Origin: Pseudomonadota bacterium
Lineage (GTDB): Bacteria > Pseudomonadota > Gammaproteobacteria > Burkholderiales > JABEVD01
Direction: 5' to 3'
DNA length: 42,240 nucleotides
Assembly: GCA_021806605.1 (NCBI GenBank)
Contig: JAJZQY010000010.1
Coordinates: forward strand, 1 to 42,240
Shown here: positions 23,454 through 31,974 of the stretch, piece after piece
Layout of the letters: every line of letters starts with the position of its first letter
Numbering within the stretch: position 1 is the stretch's first letter
Made by a program: the position numbers and the translations under genes
Notes under the pieces: generated by a model
The model's input: the letters and a program-made list of their open reading frames with translations, nothing else
What the model was told of the DNA's origin: nothing
The model's database searches: none

Positions 23454-25706
23454 ATGAAGTTCCGATTTCCCATCATCATCATCGACGAGGATTTTCGCTC
23501 GGAAAACACCAGCGGTTTCGGCATTCGCGCACTCGTCAAGGCGCTGGAAGATGAAGGGATGGAAGTGCTCGGGGTTACAAGCTACGGCGATCTCACCTCG
23601 TTTGCCCAGCAACAGAGCAGGGCTTCGGCATTTGTGCTTTCCATAGACGACGAGGAATTCGGGGGGGGCTCTCCGGCAGAGGTCGAAAGCGCGCTTTCCC
23701 AGCTCAGGGATTTCGTCGGGCAAATTCGCTTGAGGAACGAGGATATCCCGATCTTCCTGTACGGCGAAACGAGGACATCGCGCCATATTCCGAACGACGT
23801 GCTCAAGGAACTGCACGGCTTCATTCACATGTTCGAGGATACGCCGGAGTTCGTCGCCAGGAATATCATCCGCGAAGCGAAACACTACCTCGATTCGCTC
23901 TCTCCTCCCTTTTTCAGGGCGCTGGTCCATTACGCCAACGACGGGTCCTATTCCTGGCATTGTCCCGGCCATTCCGGCGGTGTGGCATTCCTGAAGAGCC
24001 CGGTGGGGCAGATGTTTCATCAATTCTTCGGCGAAAACATGCTGCGGGCGGACGTTTGCAATGCGGTCGAGGAGCTGGGGCAGCTGCTGGATCATACCGG
24101 GCCGGTAGCCGCTTCAGAGCGCAATGCAGCGCGCATCTTCAATGCAGATCATCTTTTTTTCGTCACCAACGGCACGTCGACCTCGAACAAGATGGTTTGG
24201 CACGCGACGGTGGCTCCCGGGGATATCGTCGTCGTCGACCGCAACTGCCACAAATCCATCCTGCATTCGATCATGATGACCGGGGCGATCCCCGTTTTTC
24301 TCATGCCGACACGAAACCATTACGGCATCATCGGCCCGATCCCCCTTGAAGAATTCAGACCCGAGAACATCAGGAAAAAGATCGAGGCGAATCCCTTTGC
24401 CAGGGATTTGAAGACCAAGCCGCGCATCCTGACCATCACCCAGAGCACTTACGACGGAGTGATCTACAACGTCGAGATGATCAAGGAAGTGCTGGGAGAC
24501 AGCATCGATACGCTGCATTTCGACGAAGCCTGGCTGCCGCATGCCGCCTTCCACGATTTCTACAGGAACATGCATGCCATAGGACGCGACAGGCCGCGTT
24601 CCAGAGATACCATGGTGTTTTCGACCCAGTCAACGCACAAGCTGCTTGCCGGACTCAGCCAGGCTTCCCAGATCCTGGTGCAGGAGCCCGAAACCACCAA
24701 GTTCGACCGCCATCGCTTCAACGAAGCCTATTTGATGCATACCTCGACCAGTCCCCAGTATGCGATCATCGCCTCCTGCGACATCGCCGCAGCGATGATG
24801 GATGCGCCTGGCGGCACCGCGCTCGTCGAAGAATCCATCCTGGAAGCACTGGATTTTCGCCGGGCCATGCGCAAGGTGGACGAGGAATACGGAGATTCCT
24901 GGTGGTTCAAAGTCTGGGGGCCGAACGGGCTTTGCGAAGAAGGAATCGGCGGGCGGGAAGACTGGATGCTTGGCGGGGACGAGCGCTGGCACGGGTTCGG
25001 ACGACTGGCGAAGGGCTTCAACATGCTGGACCCGATCAAGGCGACCATCATCACGCCCGGGCTCGACGTCGACGGCGATTTCGCCGATACCGGCATACCC
25101 GCTTCGATCGTCACGAAGTACCTTGCGGAGCACGGCGTCATCGTCGAAAAAACGGGACTCTACTCGTTCTTCGTCATGTTCACCATCGGCATCACCAAGG
25201 GACGCTGGAACACGCTCGTAACTGCCTTGCAGCAGTTCAAGGACGACTATGACCGCAACAAGGCCCTGTGGCGCGTCCTGCCCGAATTCGTTGCGAAATA
25301 CCCGGAAAACGAGGCGGTCGGACTCAGGGATCTTTGCGAGCAGATTCACGGCGTTTACAAGGCCAACGATATCGCCAGATTGACCACGGAAATGTATCTT
25401 TCCGACATGGTGCCGGCCATGAAACCCGCGGATGCCTATGCCAAAATGGCGCACCGGGAGATCGAGCGCATCGGCATAGACGACCTCGAAGGCAGGATCA
25501 CCAGCATTCTGCTGACGCCCTATCCGCCGGGCATCCCGCTCCTGATACCGGGAGAGCGGTTCAACAGAACCATCGTCCAGTATCTCCAGTTCGCGCGCGA
25601 CTTCAACAGAAGATTCCCGGGGTTCGAGACCGACATCCACGGGCTTGTCGAGGAGGAAATCGACGGCGAGATGCATTATTACGTGGATTGCGTGGCGCAG
25701 AAGTAA
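23454..25706 (+). CDS. Arginine/lysine/ornithine decarboxylase, PLP-dependent
   Basis: The 750-residue protein has the three-part layout of fold-III basic amino-acid decarboxylases: an N-terminal wing (1 to about 130), the PLP-binding core (about 145-560) and the C-terminal domain. The cofactor lysine is Lys396 in TQSTHKLLAGLSQ. DEAWLPHAAFHDFY (357-370) holds the Asp that contacts the PLP ring, and FFVTNGTSTSNK (235-246) the phosphate loop. Length and sequence are nearest to the degradative AdiA/LdcC group, used for acid resistance or polyamine synthesis. Substrate cannot be fixed by eye. AGAGGA precedes the ATG. It stands alone, divergent from the motB leader. Confidence 0.93.
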   Translation: MKFRFPIIIIDEDFRSENTSGFGIRALVKALEDEGMEVLGVTSYGDLTSFAQQQSRASAFVLSIDDEEFGGGSPAEVESALSQLRDFVGQIRLRNEDIPIFLYGETRTSRHIPNDVLKELHGFIHMFEDTPEFVARNIIREAKHYLDSLSPPFFRALVHYANDGSYSWHCPGHSGGVAFLKSPVGQMFHQFFGENMLRADVCNAVEELGQLLDHTGPVAASERNAARIFNADHLFFVTNGTSTSNKMVWHATVAPGDIVVVDRNCHKSILHSIMMTGAIPVFLMPTRNHYGIIGPIPLEEFRPENIRKKIEANPFARDLKTKPRILTITQSTYDGVIYNVEMIKEVLGDSIDTLHFDEAWLPHAAFHDFYRNMHAIGRDRPRSRDTMVFSTQSTHKLLAGLSQASQILVQEPETTKFDRHRFNEAYLMHTSTSPQYAIIASCDIAAAMMDAPGGTALVEESILEALDFRRAMRKVDEEYGDSWWFKVWGPNGLCEEGIGGREDWMLGGDERWHGFGRLAKGFNMLDPIKATIITPGLDVDGDFADTGIPASIVTKYLAEHGVIVEKTGLYSFFVMFTIGITKGRWNTLVTALQQFKDDYDRNKALWRVLPEFVAKYPENEAVGLRDLCEQIHGVYKANDIARLTTEMYLSDMVPAMKPADAYAKMAHREIERIGIDDLEGRITSILLTPYPPGIPLLIPGERFNRTIVQYLQFARDFNRRFPGFETDIHGLVEEEIDGEMHYYVDCVAQK

Positions 25707-25716
25707 TTCCGCTGCG

Positions 25717-25731
25717 GTTACAATTTGTAAC
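25717..25731 (+). promoter_or_regulatory. Palindrome between the decarboxylase and marR
   Basis: GTTACAATTTGTAAC is a perfect palindrome of 7-bp arms around one base. It lies 11 bases after the decarboxylase stop and 22 bases before the -35 of the marR promoter. It may be a regulator site for the efflux operon. It has too little GC and no T-run to be a terminator. Confidence 0.4.
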
Positions 25732-25753
25732 GCGAATGGCTCTCATTATGCTC

Positions 25754-25796
25754 TTGACAAGGGTCATTTCCGCCTGCATTATTCATATATGAATAA
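25754..25796 (+). promoter_or_regulatory. marR promoter with 18-bp palindromic operator over the start codon
   Basis: A perfect -35 TTGACA (25754-25759) is followed after 17 bp by CATTAT (25777-25782, four of six). The palindrome TTATTCATATATGAATAA (25779-25796) is perfect over 18 bp, overlaps the -10 and includes the marR ATG (25789-25791). It has the size and AT-rich type of MarR-family operators and is well placed for autorepression. The expected start of transcription falls within a base or two of the ATG, so the message may be leaderless. Confidence 0.75.
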
Positions 25797-26250
25797 AATA
25801 TTTCCGAATATCGGTTCGGAACGCGAAACCGACAGGCTGATGTTTTCCCTGGTTCATGCCGCGCACGAACTCGAAAGGCGCTATGAAGAGGCGCTGTCGA
25901 TCGAGGGGTTGACCGGCCCGAAGTTCGCTGCGCTGTCGAAGCTCGTGCAGGCCGGCCATTCTCTGGGGCTTGGAGAGCTTGCGGACGAGCTGACCTGCGT
26001 GCGCTCGAACATCACTCAGCTTGTGGACAGGCTGGAGGCCGATGGGTTGGTGGTTCGTGCCGTCGATCATGCGGACAGGCGGACGGTCAGGGCGGCAGTC
26101 ACCGAAATTGGAATGCAGCGCCAGATTGCAGGCGCGAAGCAGGTCGAGAAGCTCCTCGATGCGCTTTCGAAGGCATGTTCCGGAGTGGATCTCGAAGCTT
26201 TCGAGCGTGCGCTTTCCTGTCTGCAGGTTGAACAAGGGGTGGATCGATGA
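25789..26250 (+). CDS. MarR-family transcriptional repressor of the efflux operon
   Basis: The 153-residue protein has the MarR winged helix: ELERRYEEALSIEGLTGPKFAALSKL, the recognition region LGELADELTCVRSNITQLVDRLEADGLV (about 64-91), and the wing RAVDHADRRTVRAAVT with the DxRxxR-like DHADRR motif. It is first in an operon with the outer-membrane, adaptor and pump genes of an RND system, so it probably represses them and responds to a pump substrate. No ribosome binding site is seen before the ATG at 25789, in line with a leaderless start inside its own palindromic operator. Confidence 0.88.
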   Translation: MNKIFPNIGSERETDRLMFSLVHAAHELERRYEEALSIEGLTGPKFAALSKLVQAGHSLGLGELADELTCVRSNITQLVDRLEADGLVVRAVDHADRRTVRAAVTEIGMQRQIAGAKQVEKLLDALSKACSGVDLEAFERALSCLQVEQGVDR

Positions 26251-26263
26251 GCAGAGGTGCCGC

Positions 26264-27724
26264 TTGAGATCGAAGATGACCGTTTTGCTTGCCGGCGTGA
26301 CGCTGGCCGGATGCGCTGTCGGGCCGGATTTCCATCATCCGGAAAGCCCGAAGGCGACGCGCTATACGGAAACCGCCATGCCCCGGAAAACCGTGGCTGC
26401 AGGCGGCATATCTCAGCATTTCGATCAGGGCGCCGATATTCCCCAAGAATGGTGGAAACTGTTCCATTCCGCTTCCCTGGACAGGCTCGTCAAGAATGCG
26501 CTTGCCGGCAGCCCGAGCCTGGACGCTGCCCGGGCGACGCTCACTCAGGCTCAGCAGGATCTCGCAGCCGAGGCGGGAGCTGAATTTCCCCAGGCCAACC
26601 TGAACCTACAGGCGCAGCGGCAGCGCTTCTCTCCCGCGATATTCGGCGGCACGGGAGCCCCCAGCATATTCAATCTTTACAACGCGTCGGTCCAGGTTTC
26701 CTATGGGATAGATCTTTTTGGCGGGCTGCGGCGTCAGATCGAATCCCAGGCGGCGCAGGTCGAATACGAAAGCTTCCAGTACCAGGGAGCCATCATCGCG
26801 CTGACGGCCAATGTCGTCACTTCTGCCGTGACCGAGGCCTCCCTGAGGGAGCAGATTGTGTCGACCAGGGAAATCATCTCATCCGAAGAAAAGCAGGTCC
26901 GCATTGTCGAGAATCAGCTCAAGCTCGGCGGGGTTTCCAGGGCCGACCTGCTGGTCCAGAAGGCGCAACTTGCCCAGGCGAGGGCGAGCCTTCCTCCGCT
27001 GGAAAAGGCGCTTTCCCAGGTACGTCACCAGTTGGCGGTTTATGTGGGCAAGACGCCGCAGGATGCGAGCCTGCCGGCAATCAGGCTCGAAGAGTTGCAT
27101 CTTCCGGAAAATCTCCCCGTCAGCCTGCCGTCCGAACTCGCGAAGCAGCGTCCGGATATCCGGGCAGCGGAAGCGCTGCTGCATGAAGCCAGCGCACAGG
27201 TCGGCGTCGCGACAGCCAATCTGTATCCGCAGATCACGCTTTCCGCCAATGTGGGCAGCGAATCGATCGCCACATCAAGCATGTTCAGCAACAACACCAA
27301 CATCTGGAGCATCGGCGGCAACCTGCTGCAGCCTATTTTCAATGCAGGAACGCTGAAGGCAAAGAAGAAATCTGCGGTGGCTGCCTTTGACAATGCTTTT
27401 GCCCAGTATCGTGCCACGGTTTTGCAATCCTTCCAGAATGTCGCCGACGTGCTGAGGGCGCTGGAATCCGATGCCGCGACATTGAAGGCCGACCAGGATG
27501 CAGAGATCAGCTCGAAGGATGCGCTCGATCTTGTCAGAAAGCAGTTTGATCTTGGCGCCGCGAGCTATCTCTCGCTCCTCGCCGCAGACCGCCAGTATCA
27601 GCAAAGCCGGATTGCCGTGATCGAGGCTAAGGCCTCGCGCATGGCCGATACGGCCGCTCTTTTCCAGGCCCTTGGCGGGGGCTGGTGGCATAACTCGAAA
27701 GACGGGAAAGTATCCGATGACTAA
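26264..27724 (+). CDS. RND efflux outer-membrane lipoprotein (OprM/NodT type)
   Basis: The roughly 486-residue protein is an outer-membrane factor forming the TolC-like exit duct. It has a lipoprotein signal (VLLAGVTLAGCAVGPDF with lipobox LAGC), DIPQEWWKLFHSASLDRLV, two OEP repeats with long coiled coils (for example QLKLGGVSRADLLVQKAQLAQARASLPPLEKAL), and ELAKQRPDIRAAEALLHEASAQVGVATANLYP. I favour the TTG at 26264, which has AGAGGT upstream; an ATG at 26276 also works. It follows marR by 13 bases and overlaps the adaptor gene by 8 bp. Confidence 0.88.
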   Translation: MRSKMTVLLAGVTLAGCAVGPDFHHPESPKATRYTETAMPRKTVAAGGISQHFDQGADIPQEWWKLFHSASLDRLVKNALAGSPSLDAARATLTQAQQDLAAEAGAEFPQANLNLQAQRQRFSPAIFGGTGAPSIFNLYNASVQVSYGIDLFGGLRRQIESQAAQVEYESFQYQGAIIALTANVVTSAVTEASLREQIVSTREIISSEEKQVRIVENQLKLGGVSRADLLVQKAQLAQARASLPPLEKALSQVRHQLAVYVGKTPQDASLPAIRLEELHLPENLPVSLPSELAKQRPDIRAAEALLHEASAQVGVATANLYPQITLSANVGSESIATSSMFSNNTNIWSIGGNLLQPIFNAGTLKAKKKSAVAAFDNAFAQYRATVLQSFQNVADVLRALESDAATLKADQDAEISSKDALDLVRKQFDLGAASYLSLLAADRQYQQSRIAVIEAKASRMADTAALFQALGGGWWHNSKDGKVSDD

Positions 27725-28844
27725 ACGAATGATCATCATGTTGGCAAGTCTGGGCGTCCTTTTCGGGGGGATTTTCGGTTTCCAGGCATTCAAGGCGCAC
27801 ATGATCAAGAAATACATGAGCGCGAATATGGCCCCGCCGGTCACGGTCACGACCATCAAGGCCGAGGAAACCCCGTGGCAGCCTGAGCTGAAATCGGTGG
27901 GTACGCTGCGCGCGGTGAAAGGCGTGGACGTGACGACCGAAATTGCGGGGCAGATCCGGGTCGTTTCATTCAAGTCCGGGCAGGACGTGAAGGCAGGGGA
28001 CTTGCTGGTACAGCTCGATGCCGATCCCGATGTCGCCAAGCTGCATTCGCTGGAGGCTGCGCGCGATCTTGCCAAAATCGTCTACAACCGGGACAAGGCG
28101 CAATTCGATGCCCAGGCGATCAGCCGCGCACAGCTGGATGCGGACGCCTCAGACCTGAGCAACAAGCAGGCGCAGGTCGACGAGCAGCGGGCGCAGGTGG
28201 CCGAGAAGACGATACGCGCGCCCTTTTCCGGCCGCATCGGCATCACCACGGTTCAGCCCGGGCAATATCTTAATCCGGGCGACAAGATCGCAACCTTGCA
28301 GCAGGTCGATCCGATCTACGCCGATTTCTCCATTCCGGAGCAGCAGATTCCCGGGCTTGTCGTGGGGCAGAAGATCGCCATTGCTGCAAATGCCTATCCG
28401 GGACAGATCTTCTCCGGAAAAATCAATGCCATCGATCCGAAGGTCGATCCTGCCACGCGAAACGTGATGGTCGAGGCGACAATTCCCAATTCCAAGCGCC
28501 AGCTGCTGCCTGGCATGTACGCTTCAGTCGCTGTCGATGCCGGTGGCGTGCACAATTATCTGACGCTTCCCCAGACTGCAGTGGCTTTCAATCCCTATGG
28601 GGCGACGGTTTACGTTGTCGAGGAAAGCCGCGGACCTGACGGGAAATCCATGCTGGTTGCCAAGCAGCGTTTCGTGCATACCGGTTCGATGCGCGGCGAT
28701 CAGGTGGCCATCCTTTCCGGCGTGAAGGTGGGAGAGATCGTGGTGACGAGCGGGCAGATCAAGCTGAAGAGCGGCAGTCATGTGATCGTCAACAACAAGG
28801 TTGTGCCGAGCAACGATGCCGCGCCCAAGCCTGTGGACGAATAA
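27717..28844 (+). CDS. RND efflux periplasmic adaptor (membrane fusion protein)
   Basis: The 375-residue adaptor has one N-terminal membrane helix (MIIMLASLGVLFGGIFGFQAF). It then shows the lipoyl/barrel-sandwich halves (SVGTLRAVKGVDVTTEIAGQI and KTIRAPFSGRIGITTVQPGQYLNPGD), an alpha-helical hairpin between them, and a beta-barrel with VDPIYADFSIPEQQ. It links the inner-membrane pump to the outer-membrane factor. The ATG at 27717 overlaps the stop of the upstream gene by 8 bp and the pump gene follows after 9 bases, so the three are one operon under the MarR regulator. Confidence 0.92.
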   Translation: MTKRMIIMLASLGVLFGGIFGFQAFKAHMIKKYMSANMAPPVTVTTIKAEETPWQPELKSVGTLRAVKGVDVTTEIAGQIRVVSFKSGQDVKAGDLLVQLDADPDVAKLHSLEAARDLAKIVYNRDKAQFDAQAISRAQLDADASDLSNKQAQVDEQRAQVAEKTIRAPFSGRIGITTVQPGQYLNPGDKIATLQQVDPIYADFSIPEQQIPGLVVGQKIAIAANAYPGQIFSGKINAIDPKVDPATRNVMVEATIPNSKRQLLPGMYASVAVDAGGVHNYLTLPQTAVAFNPYGATVYVVEESRGPDGKSMLVAKQRFVHTGSMRGDQVAILSGVKVGEIVVTSGQIKLKSGSHVIVNNKVVPSNDAAPKPVDE

Positions 28845-28853
28845 GGGCGCATC

Positions 28854-31800
28854 ATGAATTTCACGGACATATTCATCAAGAGGCCGGTGCTTGCCACCGT
28901 GGTCAGCCTGCTGATCCTGGTGCTGGGTTTGCGCTCTTTCGGGCTGTTGTCCGTGCGCCAGTTTCCCGTGACCCAGGATGCGGTGGTGACGGTAACGACC
29001 ACTTATCCTGGCGCGGATCCGAAGCTGGTAGCGGGATTCATCACGACGCCGCTGGAAAATTCGATCGCCCAGGCCAACGGCATAGACTACCTGACATCGA
29101 CCAGCACGCTGGGGGCGAGCACGATCATGGCGACCCTCAGGCTCAATTACGATTACAACAAGGCGCTCACCGAGATCAACACCCAGGTCAATGCCGTCCT
29201 CAACCAGCTTCCTCCCGGATCGCAGCAGCCCATCATCACCGTGGCGATCGGGGATACCATCGATTCGATGTATATCGGCTTTCACAGCAAGGTGCTTTCC
29301 ACCAACAAGATCACCGATTACCTGATCCGCGTCGTGCAGCCCAAACTTCAGGCGGTCGAAGGAGTTCAGACTGCCGAAATCATAGGCAAGCGGCAGTTCG
29401 CGCTACGCGCCTGGCTGGATCCCGGAAAACTCGCTGCCTACCATGTCACTCCCGCCGACGTCAGCACGGCGCTTGCCGACAACGACTTCATTTCCGCAGT
29501 CGGGCGCACCCAGGGGCAGATGGTGACGGTCAATCTGACGGCGAATACCGGGTTGCATACTGTCGATGAATTCAGGAACCTCGTCGTCAAGGCCGAAAAC
29601 GGGACCATCGTTCGGCTGGGCGATGTGGCGCGGGTCACTCTGGGCTCCGAAAATTACGACACGTCCGTGGGCTTCGATGGCGATACCGCAGTTTACATCG
29701 GGATTCAGGTTGCGCCTTCGGCCAATCTGCTCGACGTGATACAGGGCGTCCGCAAGGCGTTTCCCCCGATCGAAGCTGCCCTCCCCGAAGGATTGCAGGG
29801 AAAGATCGTTTACGATGCGACCAAGTTCGTCAACAGCTCCATCCACGAGGTGATCAGCACCCTCGTCGAGGCGCTTCTGATCGTGACGGTCGTCATCTTC
29901 CTTTTCCTGGGTTCCGCGCGATCCGTGCTGATCCCGGTGATCGCCATGCCGCTTTCCCTGATCGGAACCTTCTTCATCATGCTGGCTCTCGGATACACCA
30001 TCAATCTCCTCACCCTGCTTGCCATGGTGCTTGCGATTGGGCTGGTTGTGGACGATGCGATCATCGTGGTCGAGAATGTCAACCGCCACATGGAGCAGGG
30101 CATGACGCCGTTCAAGGCGGCCCTGTTGAGCGCCAAGGAACTGGTCGGCCCGATTTTTGCCATGACCGTCGTTCTGGTAGCGGTTTATGTGCCGATCGGC
30201 TTCATGGGCGGACTGACCGGAGCGCTTTTCACCGAGTTCGCCTTCACCCTGGCAGGCTCCGTCACCGTTTCGGCGATCATCGCCCTGACGCTCTCCCCGA
30301 TGATGTGTTCGCGTTTTCTGAAGGGACACGACGCGGACAGTCGCCTCGTCAAATTCATCGACAGGCAGTTCAGTGCGCTTCATGCCGGCTACCAGAGGCG
30401 TCTTCACGGGGTGCTTTCGAGCCTGCCTGTGGTCTCCGTTTTTGCCGTCATCATTCTGAGCAGCATCTACTTCCTCTATGCGACCTCGAAATCCGAGCTC
30501 GCTCCCCAGGAGGACCAGGGCGTGCTGATCTCCATGCTCACTGCCTCCCCGGACGCCACCCTCGCGCAGACCCAGATGAATTCCAGGCAGGTCTACAAAA
30601 TTTTCGCTTCCTATCCGGAAACCGACCACGTATTCCAGCTTGACGGCCTGCAGGGACTCAATACCGGAATAGCGGGCATGGTATTCAAGCCCTGGGACGA
30701 AAGAAAGCGCAGCACCATGCAGCTGCTGCCCGAAATTCAGAAAAATCTCAATGGCATCGCGGGCGTGCGCGCCGCGGTATTTCAGAGACCGCCCCTGCCC
30801 GGAGGCGGCAAGGGAATGCCGATGCAGTTCGTCATCGGCACCACGGACTCCTACGACAAACTCCTCGAAGTTTCGGAAGAACTGAAGGCGAAAGCCCAGG
30901 CGAGCGGCATGTTCATTTTCCTGGACAACGATCTCAAGATCGACAAGCCCCAGACCAGCATCGTCATAGACCGGGACAAGGCTGCGCTGCTCGGGCTTAC
31001 CATGAAGGACATAGGCAGCTCCCTGAACGCCATGCTCGGCGAGGGATACATCAACTATTTCAGCTTGGGCGGCCGCTCGTACAAGGTGATTCCGGAAGTC
31101 ATGCAGCAGCAGCGTCTGAATGCGGACCAACTGAACGATTACTACGTCAAGAACAGCGCAGGGACGGTTTTCCCGCTTTCCACCGTGGTCAGCCTGAAGA
31201 CAAATGTCGTGCCTGAATCGGTCAACCATTTCCAGCAGCTCAATGCGGCAACGATCTCGGGGGTGCCCATGCCCGGCGTGACCATGGGGGATGCGCTCGC
31301 CACCATGAAAAGAATCGCCGGCGAAGTGCTGCCCCAGGGCTACAGCATCGATTACGCGGGTCAGTCGCGGCAATATGAACAGGAATCCTCAGCCCTTCTC
31401 GTGACGTTCGCTTTTGCGCTCATCATCATTTTCCTCGCCCTGTCCGCCCAGTTCGAAAGCTTCAGGGATCCGCTCATCGTGCTCGTCAGCGTGCCGATGT
31501 CGATATGCGGGGCGATGATTTTCATCGCCATAGGCGTGGGCGGGGCCAGCCTAAACATTTATACGGAAGTGGGACTGGTTACCCTGATCGGATTGATCAG
31601 CAAGCATGGCATTCTCATCGTCGAGTTCGCCAACAAGCTGCAGATGGAAGGAAAAAGCAAGCTCGAGGCGATCATCGAAGGCGCATCGATCAGGCTGCGC
31701 CCGATCTTGATGACGACAGCCGCGATGGTGCTTGGGGTGTTGCCGCTCGTGACGGCTTCGGGGGCGGGAGCCGCCGGGCGCTACAACATGGGGCTCGTGA

Positions 31801-31907
31801 TCCTGACCGGCATCGCAATCGGCACGCTGTTCACGCTCTTCGTCGTGCCGTCGATGTACATGCTGATCGCGGCGGACCATTCGAAGGCGGAGACGGCAGA
31901 GGCTTGA
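28854..31907 (+). CDS. RND efflux pump, HAE1 family
   Basis: The 1017-residue inner-membrane proton antiporter opens MNFTDIFIKRPVLATVVSLLILV. It has helix 4 with GLVVDDAIIVVENV, whose paired aspartates carry the proton pathway, the large periplasmic loops (RQFPVTQDAVVTVTTTYPGADPKLV), and the C-terminal half with GLVTLIGLISKHGILIVEFANKL. It is of the hydrophobic/amphiphilic substrate type, nearest in feel to MuxB/MdtB/TriC-like pumps. The drug range cannot be read from sequence. It ends the MarR operon and converges on the histidine kinase gene. Confidence 0.93.
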   Translation: MNFTDIFIKRPVLATVVSLLILVLGLRSFGLLSVRQFPVTQDAVVTVTTTYPGADPKLVAGFITTPLENSIAQANGIDYLTSTSTLGASTIMATLRLNYDYNKALTEINTQVNAVLNQLPPGSQQPIITVAIGDTIDSMYIGFHSKVLSTNKITDYLIRVVQPKLQAVEGVQTAEIIGKRQFALRAWLDPGKLAAYHVTPADVSTALADNDFISAVGRTQGQMVTVNLTANTGLHTVDEFRNLVVKAENGTIVRLGDVARVTLGSENYDTSVGFDGDTAVYIGIQVAPSANLLDVIQGVRKAFPPIEAALPEGLQGKIVYDATKFVNSSIHEVISTLVEALLIVTVVIFLFLGSARSVLIPVIAMPLSLIGTFFIMLALGYTINLLTLLAMVLAIGLVVDDAIIVVENVNRHMEQGMTPFKAALLSAKELVGPIFAMTVVLVAVYVPIGFMGGLTGALFTEFAFTLAGSVTVSAIIALTLSPMMCSRFLKGHDADSRLVKFIDRQFSALHAGYQRRLHGVLSSLPVVSVFAVIILSSIYFLYATSKSELAPQEDQGVLISMLTASPDATLAQTQMNSRQVYKIFASYPETDHVFQLDGLQGLNTGIAGMVFKPWDERKRSTMQLLPEIQKNLNGIAGVRAAVFQRPPLPGGGKGMPMQFVIGTTDSYDKLLEVSEELKAKAQASGMFIFLDNDLKIDKPQTSIVIDRDKAALLGLTMKDIGSSLNAMLGEGYINYFSLGGRSYKVIPEVMQQQRLNADQLNDYYVKNSAGTVFPLSTVVSLKTNVVPESVNHFQQLNAATISGVPMPGVTMGDALATMKRIAGEVLPQGYSIDYAGQSRQYEQESSALLVTFAFALIIIFLALSAQFESFRDPLIVLVSVPMSICGAMIFIAIGVGGASLNIYTEVGLVTLIGLISKHGILIVEFANKLQMEGKSKLEAIIEGASIRLRPILMTTAAMVLGVLPLVTASGAGAAGRYNMGLVILTGIAIGTLFTLFVVPSMYMLIAADHSKAETAEA

Positions 31908-31974
31908 TTGCGCAGCGATTGTCTCGCTGTCGTGATGCCGTTTACGATTTTTTGTAGGAAGTCTGCGGGAAGCG

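Noticed and set aside
29403..31373. A 656-codon open frame on the minus strand
   Set aside because: It is antisense to the RND pump gene, has His/Asp/Gln-rich low-quality composition and no recognisable motif; it is a shadow of GC-rich codon bias.
31913..31953. Hairpin CAGCGA/TCGCTG and a T6 run between the RND pump and kinase genes as a terminator
   Set aside because: The T-run begins 18 bases after the stem, so it is not a standard intrinsic terminator; the smaller TCGT/ACGA stem next to it has only 4 bp.
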